From NCBI RefSeq assembly GCF_000148645.1, contig NC_014541.1, forward strand, positions 3,309,139 through 3,373,138: a DNA stretch of 64,000 nucleotides, in the 5' to 3' direction. How positions within the stretch are numbered: the stretch's first letter is position 1; every line of letters starts with the position of its first letter. Position numbers and translations under genes: made by a program. Below the pieces are notes generated by a model. The model saw only the letters and a list, made by a program, of their open reading frames with translations. It was not told the DNA's origin and ran no database searches. Positions 43,820-52,184 of this stretch are shown here, in pieces. The stretch is from Ferrimonas balearica DSM 9799. Lineage in GTDB: Bacteria > Pseudomonadota > Gammaproteobacteria > Enterobacterales > Shewanellaceae.

Positions 43820-43853
43820 TAAGTGTGTGACTTTATTGTGGTTGTGGGAAGTA

Positions 43854-43883
43854 TCGTTACGCCAAGCATAGGCGAAAAGATCA
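43854..43883 (-). promoter_or_regulatory. ECF (RpoE/ChrR-type) promoter of the lipid operon
   Basis: Minus strand: TGATCT (43878-43883), 18-bp spacer, TAACGA (43854-43859). It closely matches the promoter ahead of the sigma gene at 44525-44554 (TGATCC, N18, TTACGA) and the Rhodobacter RpoE pattern beginning TGATC. Confidence 0.75.
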
Positions 43884-43945
43884 CTGAACCTTTTGCCTTT
43901 TTGCAGCGTAAACAGGACAACCTCAATGCTGTACAGGATGCCTGC

Positions 43946-44527
43946 ATGCCCATTATTGAAGACCTGCCTCTGTTCCCGCTCACCAGCCACCTGTTCCCCG
44001 GTGGCCGCTTGCCGCTGCGGATTTTTGAGCCCCGCTACGTGCGCATGGTGCGGGAGAGCTTTGACCGCGAGCACGCCTTTGCCATGTGCATGCTGGACCC
44101 CAAGGGCAACAAGGACGCCAACACCCACATCTGGCCACTGGCCACCCTGGTTAAGGTGGTCGACTTTGATGCGTTGGAAGATGGCATGCTGGGGATCACG
44201 GTGGAGGGTATCCAGAAGGTGGAGATCATGACCATCCGCACGGAGCCCGATGAGCTGCGCCTGGGCCGGGTCCGGCCAATGGACAACTGGCAGGCCACGC
44301 CGCTGAATGACGCCTTCAGTCCGCTGCAGCAGAAGCTGTCCGAGATCTATCAGGACTACCCCGAACTGGGGCAGCTGTATCAACACCCCCAGTGGCAGGA
44401 CGCCGCCTGGCTGGCACAACGCTGGCTGGAGGTTGTCCCGCTGGAAGCGGGCCAGAAACAGCGTCTGTGGACCGCGGACCCGGACCAGACACTGCTGCTG
44501 TTGAACGACCTGATTCAATCCCAGTGA
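43946..44527 (+). CDS. LON substrate-binding domain protein
   Basis: A 193-residue protein consisting only of a Lon N-terminal (PUA-like) domain: MPIIEDLPLFPLTSHLFPGGRLPLRIFEPRY in part, FAMCMLDP, GMLGITVEGIQKVEI. There is no ATPase or protease domain. The start at 43946 is favoured by family alignment and AGGAT upstream; longer frames run through the divergent promoter. It lies divergent to the SDR gene and directly before the sigma gene, whose -35 element overlaps its stop codon. Function unknown, perhaps protein-turnover adaptor (inference). Confidence 0.87.
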   Translation: MPIIEDLPLFPLTSHLFPGGRLPLRIFEPRYVRMVRESFDREHAFAMCMLDPKGNKDANTHIWPLATLVKVVDFDALEDGMLGITVEGIQKVEIMTIRTEPDELRLGRVRPMDNWQATPLNDAFSPLQQKLSEIYQDYPELGQLYQHPQWQDAAWLAQRWLEVVPLEAGQKQRLWTADPDQTLLLLNDLIQSQ

Positions 44528-44554
44528 TCCAGTTTCGTCACTCACGCGTTACGA
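44525..44554 (+). promoter_or_regulatory. Autoregulatory ECF promoter of the sigma/ChrR pair
   Basis: TGATCC (44525-44530), 18-bp spacer, TTACGA (44549-44554). Its -35 overlaps the stop of the LON-domain gene. The near-identity with the operon promoter at 43854-43883 is the basis for calling one regulon. Confidence 0.78.
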
Positions 44555-44592
44555 CACTGGATATTGCCCACAATGCCGGAGATACTCAGCGT

Positions 44593-45195
44593 ATGGGGAT
44601 GATCACGGAGTACGGGATCCCAGTGACCAACACGATGGATGAAGCGGACCAGCATCGACTTTGGCTGGGTGCGGTCGCCAAAGACCGCGACAAAAACGCC
44701 TTTGCACAGCTGTTTCGCCACTTTGCACCGCGCTTGCTCAGTCACGCGCGACGCCAACTCGGCAATGACGCGCTGGCGCAGGAGATGGTGCAGGAGGCGA
44801 TGACCAAGGTGTGGCTCAAGGCGCACCTCTACCACCCGGACAAAGGCCGGGTCTCGACCTGGGTGTTTACCGTGGCGCGTAACGTCAGTTACGACATGAT
44901 GCGCCGTGCACAAGCCCGGCCTGAGCACCCCAGTGCCGAGGATCTCTACCTTGAGCCGGCCATGGATTCAGAGATGGAAGCGGACCAGCTCGACCAACCA
45001 GTGTTGCGTCAACAACTGGAGCAGTATTGTCGTCACCTGCCCCCCAAGCAGTTGCAGGTGGTCACCATGATCTACTTTGAGGACCGGTCACATCAGGAAG
45101 TGGCCGACGCCCTTGGGGTGCCGCTCGGCACCGTCAAGTCGCGTCTGCGCCTTGCCCTCAACCGGATTCGGGAGCTTTTGGATGAACACCATTAA
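44593..45195 (+). CDS. ECF sigma factor, RpoE type paired with ChrR
   Basis: A 200-residue group IV sigma factor. Region 2 (AFAQLFRHFAPRLLSHARRQLG in part, MVQEAMTKVWLKAHLYHPDKGRVSTWVFTVARNVSYDMMRR in part) and region 4 (LPPKQLQVVTMIYFEDRSHQEVADALGVPLGTVKSRLRLALNRI in part) are clear. The start is set by the predicted transcription start near 44561: first ATG at 44593 with GGAG at 44577. ATGs at 44599 and 44635 remain possible. The ChrR gene overlaps by 14 bp. It is expected to activate singlet-oxygen or photo-oxidative stress genes. Confidence 0.92.
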   Translation: MGMITEYGIPVTNTMDEADQHRLWLGAVAKDRDKNAFAQLFRHFAPRLLSHARRQLGNDALAQEMVQEAMTKVWLKAHLYHPDKGRVSTWVFTVARNVSYDMMRRAQARPEHPSAEDLYLEPAMDSEMEADQLDQPVLRQQLEQYCRHLPPKQLQVVTMIYFEDRSHQEVADALGVPLGTVKSRLRLALNRIRELLDEHH

Positions 45196-45865
45196 CCACC
45201 ACCCTGACAAAGCGTGGCTCGACGCTTACGCCGAGGGCCAGCTGTACGGCGGCAAGGCACTGTTGCTGGCCGCCCACCTCGAGTTCTGCCCGGTATGTCG
45301 CCATCACGTCGCACAACGGGAGCAGGCCCTGTCCGAACGCTGCTGGCACCATGACAGCAGCCACCAGGAGCAGGACGCCACCGAAGCGATGCTGGCCGAC
45401 ATGCTGTCCAGTCTGCCGGACACCCCGCTGGTCGCCCCGGCGCCTGAAGCGCCGGTTGAGCTTCAGCTTGAGCACCGTCGCTTTGTCCTGCCCCGGGTGC
45501 TGGCCCGACAGATGCCGCACCTGGGCAGCTGGAGCCGCCTGCCCGGCGGCCTGCACCAGGCCCGGCTCAATGCGCAGGGGGACGACGATCGGTTCTTCTT
45601 TATCCACATGGATCCGAACACCTCGGTGCCCCAGCACACCCACCACGGTGAGGAGCTGACCCTGGTGCTGCACGGCGGCTTCGCCGATGACCGTGGCGAA
45701 TACAAGATGGGTGACTTTATCCACCTCGACGGCCGCCATGAGCATCAGCCGTTTACCGATGCTGATGAGGATTGCCTGGTGATCAGTGCCCTCGACAAGC
45801 CGCTTCAATTCACCTCCGGATTGGCTCGGGTATTGAATCCACTGTCGCAACTTTTCTTTCGCTAA
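45182..45865 (+). CDS. ChrR family anti-sigma factor (zinc-cupin)
   Basis: A 227-residue anti-sigma factor. N-terminal anti-sigma domain binds zinc through HLEFCPVC (His32, Cys36, Cys39) with His6/His7 nearby; the C-terminal half is a cupin (HMDPNTSVPQHTHHGEELTLVL in part, GGFADDRGEYKMGDFIHLD in part, HEHQPFT) with the metal-binding His/Glu set. ChrR holds its ECF sigma inactive until singlet oxygen or peroxides trigger release. The start overlaps the sigma gene by 14 bp. A terminator follows at 45876. Confidence 0.93.
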   Translation: MNTINHHPDKAWLDAYAEGQLYGGKALLLAAHLEFCPVCRHHVAQREQALSERCWHHDSSHQEQDATEAMLADMLSSLPDTPLVAPAPEAPVELQLEHRRFVLPRVLARQMPHLGSWSRLPGGLHQARLNAQGDDDRFFFIHMDPNTSVPQHTHHGEELTLVLHGGFADDRGEYKMGDFIHLDGRHEHQPFTDADEDCLVISALDKPLQFTSGLARVLNPLSQLFFR

Positions 45866-45875
45866 ATAACCAACA

Positions 45876-45914
45876 AAACGCGCCGTCGGGATCCACCCGG
45901 CGGCGCGTTTTTTC
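45876..45914 (+). terminator. Terminator after the chrR-type gene
   Basis: AACGCGCCG / CGGCGCGTT hairpin with a GC-rich interior, followed by TTTTTTCG. Confidence 0.88.
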
Positions 45915-46008
45915 GTAACTTTCCTACGAATGTAGTTTTTTTAACCAGCCCGAATTTGTATTCATTGCAGCAATTTACCGAGCTGGTAGACTCTGGCCCG
46001 TCCAGTTT

Positions 46009-46024
46009 CGTGATCCATTTCACA
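46009..46024 (+). promoter_or_regulatory. CRP-type binding site upstream of the nucleoside transporter
   Basis: CGTGA-TCCATT-TCACA, nine of ten consensus positions of TGTGA-N6-TCACA. A possible -10 TTATAT lies at 46072-46077, putting the site near -67 (class I position). A small stem ATCCCC-ATGA-GGGGAT sits at 46092-46109 in the leader. Confidence 0.6.
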
Positions 46025-46141
46025 TTCGAACTCGGCGGCGAATTTATCCGCTTGCTCATGGTTCGCTGCCGTTATATGGCTGTGACAGAGAATCCCCATG
46101 AAGGGGATCAATAAAAGAAAATTACTACACGCGAGGAAATG

Positions 46142-47146
46142 ATGAAGAAAGCTCTTGCCGCCACTGCCGCCGCAGTGTCTCTTGCCCTGACCTCCTTCGT
46201 TGCCACTGCAGCCGATTTCAAACCGGCCGTGGCGTACGATACTGCTGGTAAGCACGACAAATCCTTCAACCAGGCCGTTTACGAGAATGGCGTTATCGCC
46301 TTCAACAAAGACAAAGGCGTGAAGGTATTCGAATACGTGCCGTCCAACGACACTCAGCGCGAGCAGGGCCTGGAGCGTATGGCTCGCCGCGGTTACTCCC
46401 CGATCGTGGTTGTGGGCTTCAACTACGCCGCCTCCCTGGAGAAAGTGGCCAAGAAGTACCCGGAAACCGATTTCGTCATCATCGACTCCGTGGTTGACCT
46501 GCCGAACGTGAAGTCCCTGGTGTTCGCTGAGCACGAAGGTTCCTTCCTGGTGGGCGCTCTGGCAGCCATGAAGTCCGAAACCCAGAAAGTGGGCTTTATC
46601 GGCGGCATGGACATCCCGCTGATCCGTAAGTTTGCCTGCGGTTACGAGCAGGGTGTTAAGCACGTCAGCGGCGACGCTGAAGTGTTCCAGAACATGACCG
46701 GCTCCACCCCGGCCGCCTTCGCTGACCCGGTACGTGGTGCTGAGCTGGCCAAGAGCCAATTCTCCCGTGGCGCTGACATCGTATTCGCCGCCGCTGGTGG
46801 TACCGGTAACGGCGTTTACCAGGCCGCCAAAGACGAAGGCAAGTTCGCCATCGGCGTTGACTCCAACCAGAACCACCTGCACCCGGGCACCATGCTGACC
46901 TCCATGGTTAAGCGTGTTGGTTTCACCACCTACAAGGTGTTTGAAGAGTACCAGGCCGGTAACTTCAGCGCCGGTATCCAGGCCAACGGTCTGGCCGACG
47001 GTGGCATCGAGTGGGCTCTGGACGAGTACAACCGCGACCTGATCAGCGCTGAGGACGAAGCGCAACTGAACGCCATCGCCAAGAAGATCATCGCTGGCGA
47101 AATCGTCGTTCACGACTACATGGCTGACAACAGCTGCAAATACTAA
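46142..47146 (+). CDS. BMP family ABC transporter substrate-binding protein (nucleoside)
   Basis: A 334-residue periplasmic binding protein (Bmp/PnrA/Med family), usually for nucleosides. Signal peptide MKKALAATAAAVSLALTSFVATAA; the ATG at 46142 is preferred over 46139 because GAGGA would otherwise touch the start. Family marks: YDTAGKHDKSFNQAVYENG in part, FAEHEGSFLVGALAAM, KVGFIGGMDIPLI, GVDSNQNHL, GTMLTSMVKRVG. Ligand-binding aromatics (Phe) and Asp are in place. Codon use is highly biased, so strong expression is likely. It heads the four-gene transporter operon, with a partial terminator after it. Confidence 0.93.
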   Translation: MKKALAATAAAVSLALTSFVATAADFKPAVAYDTAGKHDKSFNQAVYENGVIAFNKDKGVKVFEYVPSNDTQREQGLERMARRGYSPIVVVGFNYAASLEKVAKKYPETDFVIIDSVVDLPNVKSLVFAEHEGSFLVGALAAMKSETQKVGFIGGMDIPLIRKFACGYEQGVKHVSGDAEVFQNMTGSTPAAFADPVRGAELAKSQFSRGADIVFAAAGGTGNGVYQAAKDEGKFAIGVDSNQNHLHPGTMLTSMVKRVGFTTYKVFEEYQAGNFSAGIQANGLADGGIEWALDEYNRDLISAEDEAQLNAIAKKIIAGEIVVHDYMADNSCKY

Positions 47147-47173
47147 TCCCCTAACGGATTCAGTGACTTAAGA

Positions 47174-47203
47174 AAAGCCCCCGGATCCCGGGGGCTTTCT
47201 ATC
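47174..47203 (+). terminator. Attenuating hairpin between binding protein and ATPase genes
   Basis: AAAGCCCCCGG / CCGGGGGCTTT around ATC, followed by only a short T tract (CTATCAT). It would raise the binding protein level relative to the other subunits. Confidence 0.75.
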
Positions 47204-47226
47204 ATGCAATAGCGAGAAACACAGCC

Positions 47227-48792
47227 ATGTCTCAAGCCCGACCCCAGTCGCCGCTTGCGCTGGAACTGCGCGGTATCGAAAAACGGTTCGGCGACGTCCA
47301 CGCCAACCGGGATATCAATCTGCAAGTCCCTGCCGGCACCATCCACGGCATCATCGGCGAAAACGGCGCCGGTAAATCCACCCTAATGAACATCATCTAC
47401 GGTTTCTACGAAGCCGATTCCGGTGAGATCCTGGTGGAAGGCCAACGTCAGACCATCACCTCCTCCCGTGAAGCGATCGCCGCCGGCATCGGCATGGTGC
47501 ACCAGCACTTTATGCTGGTGGACAATTTCACCGTGCTGGAAAACGTCATCCTCGGCGCCGAAGAGGGCGGCCTGCTGGCCGGTTCCCTGCGTAAAGCCCG
47601 CAAGGAGCTGACCCGCCTGGCCGAAGAGTACCAGCTCGACGTGCCCCTGGATGCCACCATTGAAGAGCTGCCGGTAGGCCTGCAGCAGCGGGTGGAGATC
47701 CTCAAAGCGCTGTACCGCGGCGCCAAGGTTCTGATCCTGGATGAACCGACCGGGGTGCTGACCCCACAGGAAACCGACCACCTGTTCCGCATTCTCGATG
47801 CACTGCGTCAGCAGGGCGTCACCATCTTGCTGATCACCCACAAGCTGCGCGAAATCCTCGCCGTCACCGACAACGTCTCGGTGATGCGCCAGGGCGCCAT
47901 GGTGGGTCACGTTAAGACCGCCGACACCGACAAGGAAGCCCTGGCCGAACTGATGGTGGGCCGCAAGGTTCGACTGAAAGTGGAGAAAGGCCCGGCCAAG
48001 CCCGGTGAGGTGCTGATGTCCACCCGCGACCTGACCTACACCGACGATCGCGGCGTCGACATGCTCAAGTCCGTCAACATCGACATCCGTGCCGGTGAAG
48101 TGGTGGGCATCGCCGGGGTTTCCGGCAACGGTCAGTCCGAACTGATGGAAGCGCTGGCGGGCATCCTGGTGCCCAGCAAAGGCGAAATCCGCATCGGCAG
48201 CCACCACATCACCCCGGAAGCCCCTTCCGACCCGAAATCCGTCCGTGCCATGAAAGTGGGCCACGTACCGGAAGACCGCCTGGCCATGGGTTTGGTCAAG
48301 AGCTTCTCCGCCGAAGAGTCCGCCATTCTGGGCTTCCACGAGCAGGCACAATACAACGGTCCGGTGCTGTCCAAGCCCAAGGCGATCGAAGCCAAGTGCC
48401 GCGCCCTGATGGAAGAGTGGGACGTGCGCCCGCCCAACCCGAAACTGCGCTCCTCGCTGTTCTCCGGTGGTAACCAGCAGAAGCTGATCATCGCCCGGGA
48501 AGTGGACCAGAACCCGGACGTGCTGATGATCGGCCAGCCCACCCGTGGCGTCGACATCGGTGCCATCGAATACATCCACAAACGCATCATCGACATGCGT
48601 GACCAGGGCAAAGGCGTGCTGCTGGTGTCGGTGGAACTGGATGAGATCCTGGCCCTGTCCGACCGCATCGTGGTGATGTTCGACGGCAACATCGTGGGCG
48701 AAGTTCCCGCCGACAAAGCCAACGAACGCATCCTCGGCATGATGATGGCCAACGTCATTCCTGATGAACTCAAAGCAGGAGAGACCCTGTGA
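47227..48792 (+). CDS. Nucleoside ABC transporter ATP-binding protein (double NBD)
   Basis: A 521-residue protein with two fused nucleotide-binding domains, as in the BMP/RbsA-like class. Domain 1 (1-250): Walker A GENGAGKST, Q-loop HQHFMLV, signature-like LPVGLQQRVEI, Walker B VLILDEPTGVL. Domain 2: GVSGNGQSELMEAL (Walker A degenerate), FSGGNQQKLIIAREV, Walker B VLMIGQPTRGVD. The degenerate second Walker A is family-typical. The permease start overlaps the stop by four bases. Confidence 0.94.
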   Translation: MSQARPQSPLALELRGIEKRFGDVHANRDINLQVPAGTIHGIIGENGAGKSTLMNIIYGFYEADSGEILVEGQRQTITSSREAIAAGIGMVHQHFMLVDNFTVLENVILGAEEGGLLAGSLRKARKELTRLAEEYQLDVPLDATIEELPVGLQQRVEILKALYRGAKVLILDEPTGVLTPQETDHLFRILDALRQQGVTILLITHKLREILAVTDNVSVMRQGAMVGHVKTADTDKEALAELMVGRKVRLKVEKGPAKPGEVLMSTRDLTYTDDRGVDMLKSVNIDIRAGEVVGIAGVSGNGQSELMEALAGILVPSKGEIRIGSHHITPEAPSDPKSVRAMKVGHVPEDRLAMGLVKSFSAEESAILGFHEQAQYNGPVLSKPKAIEAKCRALMEEWDVRPPNPKLRSSLFSGGNQQKLIIAREVDQNPDVLMIGQPTRGVDIGAIEYIHKRIIDMRDQGKGVLLVSVELDEILALSDRIVVMFDGNIVGEVPADKANERILGMMMANVIPDELKAGETL

Positions 48793-49916
48793 ACAACAAC
48801 AAACTGCCGGCCTGGATCAACGTCCTGCTGTTGCCGCTGCTTAACCTGCTGATGGCTTTCGCGGTCTCCGCCCTGGTGTTTATCGCCGTGGACGTGAACC
48901 CGGTTGAAGCCGCCTCCCTGATGATTCAGGGTGCCCTGGGCTACCAGGAAGGCGTGGGTTACACCCTGTACTACGCCACCAACTTCATCTTTACCGGTCT
49001 CGCCGTCGCGGTGGCCTTCTCCGCTGGCCTGTTCAACATCGGTGGTGAGGGTCAGGCCTACATCGGTGGCCTGGGCACCGGCCTGATGTGTCTGGCGCTG
49101 GATGCCTCCATGCCGTTCTGGGTGATCTTCCCGGTCTCCATGCTGGGTGGCATGCTGTTCGGTGCCCTGTGGGCGCTGATCCCGGCCTACCTGCAGGCCT
49201 ACCGTGGCAGCCACGTGGTGATCACCACCATCATGTTCAACTTCATCGCCTCCTCACTGATGGTCTACCTGATGGTGAACGTGCTGAAGCCGGACGGTGA
49301 GATGTCCGCGGTATCCCGCCTGATTGGTGAGAACGCCCGCCTGCCGATGATGGATGAGATCCTCGGCTGGTTCGGCATCGCCTTCGACCCGAGCCCGCTC
49401 AACTTCTCCTTCTTCATCGCCCTGGCTGCCCTGGTGATGGTCTGGCTGCTGCTGTGGCACACCCGCTGGGGTTACGCCATTCGGGCCCTGGGTGCCAACC
49501 CCACTGCCGCCAGCTACGGCGGCATCAACCCCAAGCGACTGACCGTGATCGTAATGCTGATTTCCGGTGGCCTGGCGGGTCTGCTGGGGATGAACGAAGT
49601 GGCCGGTTACAGCCACCAGCTGCGTCTCGACTTCGTGGCCGGTTACGGCTTTACCGGGATTGCCGTGGCGTTGATTGGCCGTGGCCACCCCATCGGCATC
49701 CTGTTCGCTTCCCTGCTGTTTGGCGTGCTGTTCCAGGGCGGTAACGAACTGTCGTTCGAATACCCCAACGTGGACCGCGAAATGGTGGAAGTGGTGCAGG
49801 CCCTGGTGGTGCTGTTCTCCGGTGCCCTGTCGCTGATGCTGGTGAAGCCGGTCGAGAAGATCTACCTGGCCATCACCGCCGCTAAAGCGGACAAACTGAA
49901 AGCGCAGGAGGCCTAA
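48789..49916 (+). CDS. Nucleoside ABC transporter permease 1
   Basis: A 375-residue permease of the BPD_transp_2 (YufP/RnsC-like) family with about ten hydrophobic segments. Marks: FNIGGEGQAYIGGLGTG, GSHVVITTIMFNFIASSLMVYLM in part, IRALGANPTAASYGGIN and GMNEVAGYSHQL. It starts inside the ATPase gene (ATGA-type overlap) and is followed by permease 2 after three bases, so the two inner-membrane subunits are made together. Confidence 0.94.
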   Translation: MNNNKLPAWINVLLLPLLNLLMAFAVSALVFIAVDVNPVEAASLMIQGALGYQEGVGYTLYYATNFIFTGLAVAVAFSAGLFNIGGEGQAYIGGLGTGLMCLALDASMPFWVIFPVSMLGGMLFGALWALIPAYLQAYRGSHVVITTIMFNFIASSLMVYLMVNVLKPDGEMSAVSRLIGENARLPMMDEILGWFGIAFDPSPLNFSFFIALAALVMVWLLLWHTRWGYAIRALGANPTAASYGGINPKRLTVIVMLISGGLAGLLGMNEVAGYSHQLRLDFVAGYGFTGIAVALIGRGHPIGILFASLLFGVLFQGGNELSFEYPNVDREMVEVVQALVVLFSGALSLMLVKPVEKIYLAITAAKADKLKAQEA

Positions 49917-49919
49917 GTC

Positions 49920-50885
49920 ATGTTTGAGACCATTATCCTGCTGCTGGACGCCACCCTGCGCGTCTCCACTCCGCTGCTGCTGTTGGCCCTGGCGGGTCTG
50001 TTCTCCGAGCGCTCCGGCGTGGTGAACATCGCCCTTGAGGGTAAGCTGCTGGCCGCCGCCTTCGCGGCAGCCGCCACCGCGTTTGCCACCGACAGCGTCT
50101 GGCTGGGCATGCTCGCCGGCATGGCGACGGGTGTGATGATGAGCCTGATCCACGGCTTCGCCTCCATCACCCACCGGGGCGATCAGATCGTGTCCGGTAC
50201 CGCCATCAACATGCTGGCCGCGGGCCTGACCATCACCCTGGGCCGCTACTGGTTCGAGATGGGTGGCCAGACACCGGCGCTCTCCGGCAACCAGCGCTTC
50301 CAGGCCATCACGCTGCCGCTGGCCGAAATGCTGGAGAACGTGCCCGTCATCGGTGCCCTCTACTCCAAGCTGCTGTCCGGCCACACCCTGCTGGTGTACC
50401 TGGCGTTTGCCATGGTGCCCCTGTCCTGGTGGATCCTGCAGCGCACCCGCTTCGGTCTGCGTCTGCGCGCCGTGGGTGAAAACCCGCACTCCGTGGACAC
50501 CGCCGGCATCTCTGTGACCTGGCTGCGCTACCGCGCCCTGATCATCGCCGGTATCCTGGCGGGCATCGCGGGCGCTTACCTCTCTACCGGTCACGCCGCT
50601 GGCTTCGTACCGAACATGAGTGCCGGTAAAGGCTTTATCGCCCTGGCCGCGCTGATCTTCGGTAAGTGGCGTCCGGTGCCGGTAATGCTGGGCTGTCTGC
50701 TGTTCGGCTTCCTTGATGCCCTGGCCGTGCGCCTGCAGGGTGTTGAGTTGCCGGTGGTGGGCGAAGTGCCGGTGCAGGCGATTGAGGTGCTGCCTTACGT
50801 CCTGACCGTCCTGCTGCTGGCTGGCTTTATCGGCAAAGCCGTTGGCCCGAAAGCGGTTGGCCAGCCCTACGTGAAATCTCGCTAA
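49920..50885 (+). CDS. Nucleoside ABC transporter permease 2
   Basis: A 321-residue permease (YufQ/RnsD-like), shorter partner of permease 1. Marks: ERSGVVNIALEGKLLAAAFAA in part, HRGDQIVSGTAINMLAAGLTITLGRYWFE in part, RLRAVGENPHSVDTAGIS and FVPNMSAGKGFIALAALIFGKWRP in part. It forms the heterodimeric membrane channel with permease 1. A strong terminator follows at 50904, so the operon is binding protein-ATPase-permease-permease. Confidence 0.94.
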   Translation: MFETIILLLDATLRVSTPLLLLALAGLFSERSGVVNIALEGKLLAAAFAAAATAFATDSVWLGMLAGMATGVMMSLIHGFASITHRGDQIVSGTAINMLAAGLTITLGRYWFEMGGQTPALSGNQRFQAITLPLAEMLENVPVIGALYSKLLSGHTLLVYLAFAMVPLSWWILQRTRFGLRLRAVGENPHSVDTAGISVTWLRYRALIIAGILAGIAGAYLSTGHAAGFVPNMSAGKGFIALAALIFGKWRPVPVMLGCLLFGFLDALAVRLQGVELPVVGEVPVQAIEVLPYVLTVLLLAGFIGKAVGPKAVGQPYVKSR

Positions 50886-50903
50886 AGCGCGACACTACAC
50901 AGT

Positions 50904-50935
50904 ACAACGCCCCCGATTGGGGGCGTTGTTGTTTC
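50904..50935 (+). terminator. Terminator of the nucleoside transporter operon
   Basis: ACAACGCCCCC / GGGGGCGTTGT around GATT, then TGTTTC. Confidence 0.88.
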
Positions 50936-50959
50936 TGGCCAATGTCCCGCCCTCCCTGA

Positions 50960-50973
50960 CTGATCAAGATCAA
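50960..50973 (+). promoter_or_regulatory. FNR/EtrA-type box upstream of the Tat diheme gene
   Basis: CTGAT-CAAG-ATCAA, nine of ten matches to TTGAT-N4-ATCAA. A -10 candidate TATAGT lies at 51024-51029, putting the box near -70. It implies anaerobic induction of the downstream gene. Confidence 0.65.
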
Positions 50974-51085
50974 ACTCCCTGCGGATCCGACCTCCTGCAC
51001 CCAGCCTGCTGGCTCAATAGACCTATAGTTTGTAGGTGTATTTAGCCATCCCATCGATGTCATCCACGCGGTTAAGGAGAACATC

Positions 51086-51925
51086 ATGAGCCCAAGCACA
51101 AACGCCCCACGTAAAGTTTCCCGACGCGATGTTCTGGGTGGTGCCGCCTCCCTGATTGCCACCAGTGCCATGGGGGCCGGTGTGGCGGGCATGGCCCTTG
51201 CCGACGATGGTAAACAACAGGAAGCCCCGCCCCTGCCCTGGCCCTGGGTTGAGATTGACCCGATGGAAGCGGGCACCCGGGCTTACCGTTACTACATGGA
51301 TAAGGGAGGCTGCGGCTCCGCCAGTTACCTCTCACTGTTGAGCCTGCTGAAGGAGAAGGTCGGCTACCCCTGGACCACCATGCCTGACATGCTGATGATC
51401 CACGCCGCCGCCGGGTTTGGCGGACACGGCACCCTGTGTGGTGCCCTGGCGGGGGCTTCAGTCATCATCAATATGGTGACCTACGGAGAAAAGCGGGACA
51501 ACTACCTGCAAAACAGCGCCATTGTCGATCGCCTGTTCTGGTGGTACGCCGAGCAGGAGTTTCCCACTAAGATGTTCGACCACCTCTCCCCCCTCCCTGA
51601 CCAGATCCGGGTGAAGGCGATGACGCCCCTGTGCCACTCCTCCGTCTCCAAATGGTCACTGGCGGCGGGAGTCAAAGACCTGCATGACCCGGCCAAACTG
51701 GAGCGCTGCGCCAAGGTCGCTGGCGAAGTGGTGTTTATGACGGCTCAGGCACTGAACGAATTCTTTGAGGGCAAGTGGGTCGCCCCCACCTGGAAACCCT
51801 CAGAATCCACCCAGCACTGCATCGGCTGCCACGGTCCGGCGACCCCAGGCAAGAAACCGATGAACTGGAACCAGCAGGGCCATATGGATTGTCTGGCCTG
51901 CCATGATGACCACACCAAAACGTAG
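51086..51925 (+). CDS. Tat-exported diheme c-type protein, split-Soret/C_GCAxxG-like
   Basis: A 279-residue protein with a twin-arginine leader (RKVSRRDVLGGAASLIATSAM; Arg13-Arg14) and two c-heme motifs near the end, CIGCH (245-249) and CLACH (269-273). The middle (GGCGSASYLSLLSLL, GGHGTLCGALAGASVIINMVTYG in part) resembles the C_GCAxxG_C_C domain seen in split-Soret cytochromes. Export by Tat suggests a cofactor or folded state before heme attachment, yet c-heme ligation happens outside; the combination is unusual. AAGGAG precedes the ATG. An FNR-type box lies upstream. Confidence 0.75.
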   Translation: MSPSTNAPRKVSRRDVLGGAASLIATSAMGAGVAGMALADDGKQQEAPPLPWPWVEIDPMEAGTRAYRYYMDKGGCGSASYLSLLSLLKEKVGYPWTTMPDMLMIHAAAGFGGHGTLCGALAGASVIINMVTYGEKRDNYLQNSAIVDRLFWWYAEQEFPTKMFDHLSPLPDQIRVKAMTPLCHSSVSKWSLAAGVKDLHDPAKLERCAKVAGEVVFMTAQALNEFFEGKWVAPTWKPSESTQHCIGCHGPATPGKKPMNWNQQGHMDCLACHDDHTKT

Positions 51926-52081
51926 CGACGCTTTGGTGCCATTCGGTTGCCTCTGCTGCCGTCGGTCGAAGCCCGGCCATCCGGAGGCGGCTCAGAAGCG
52001 GTTGCGGCGGGCAGGAACAGGCTGAGCAGCGCCGCCAGCCTCACACCTCAGGCCGCAAACACCCGAGGTTTTGCAGACAAA

Positions 52082-52112
52082 ACAACGCCCCCTTTCGGGG
52101 GCGTTGTCTCTG
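52082..52112 (+). terminator. Terminator downstream of the Tat diheme gene
   Basis: ACAACGCCCCC / GGGGGCGTTGT around TTTC, 157 bp past the stop. The gap before it holds no intact gene; a signal-peptide-like minus frame there is treated in the findings. Confidence 0.8.
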
Positions 52113-52184
52113 CAGCCGAATTGGATCTCCGGCCATGCTGACCCGGTAGTTCAGGCCGCATTAATCAGGCGTTGTCGACGCCGA

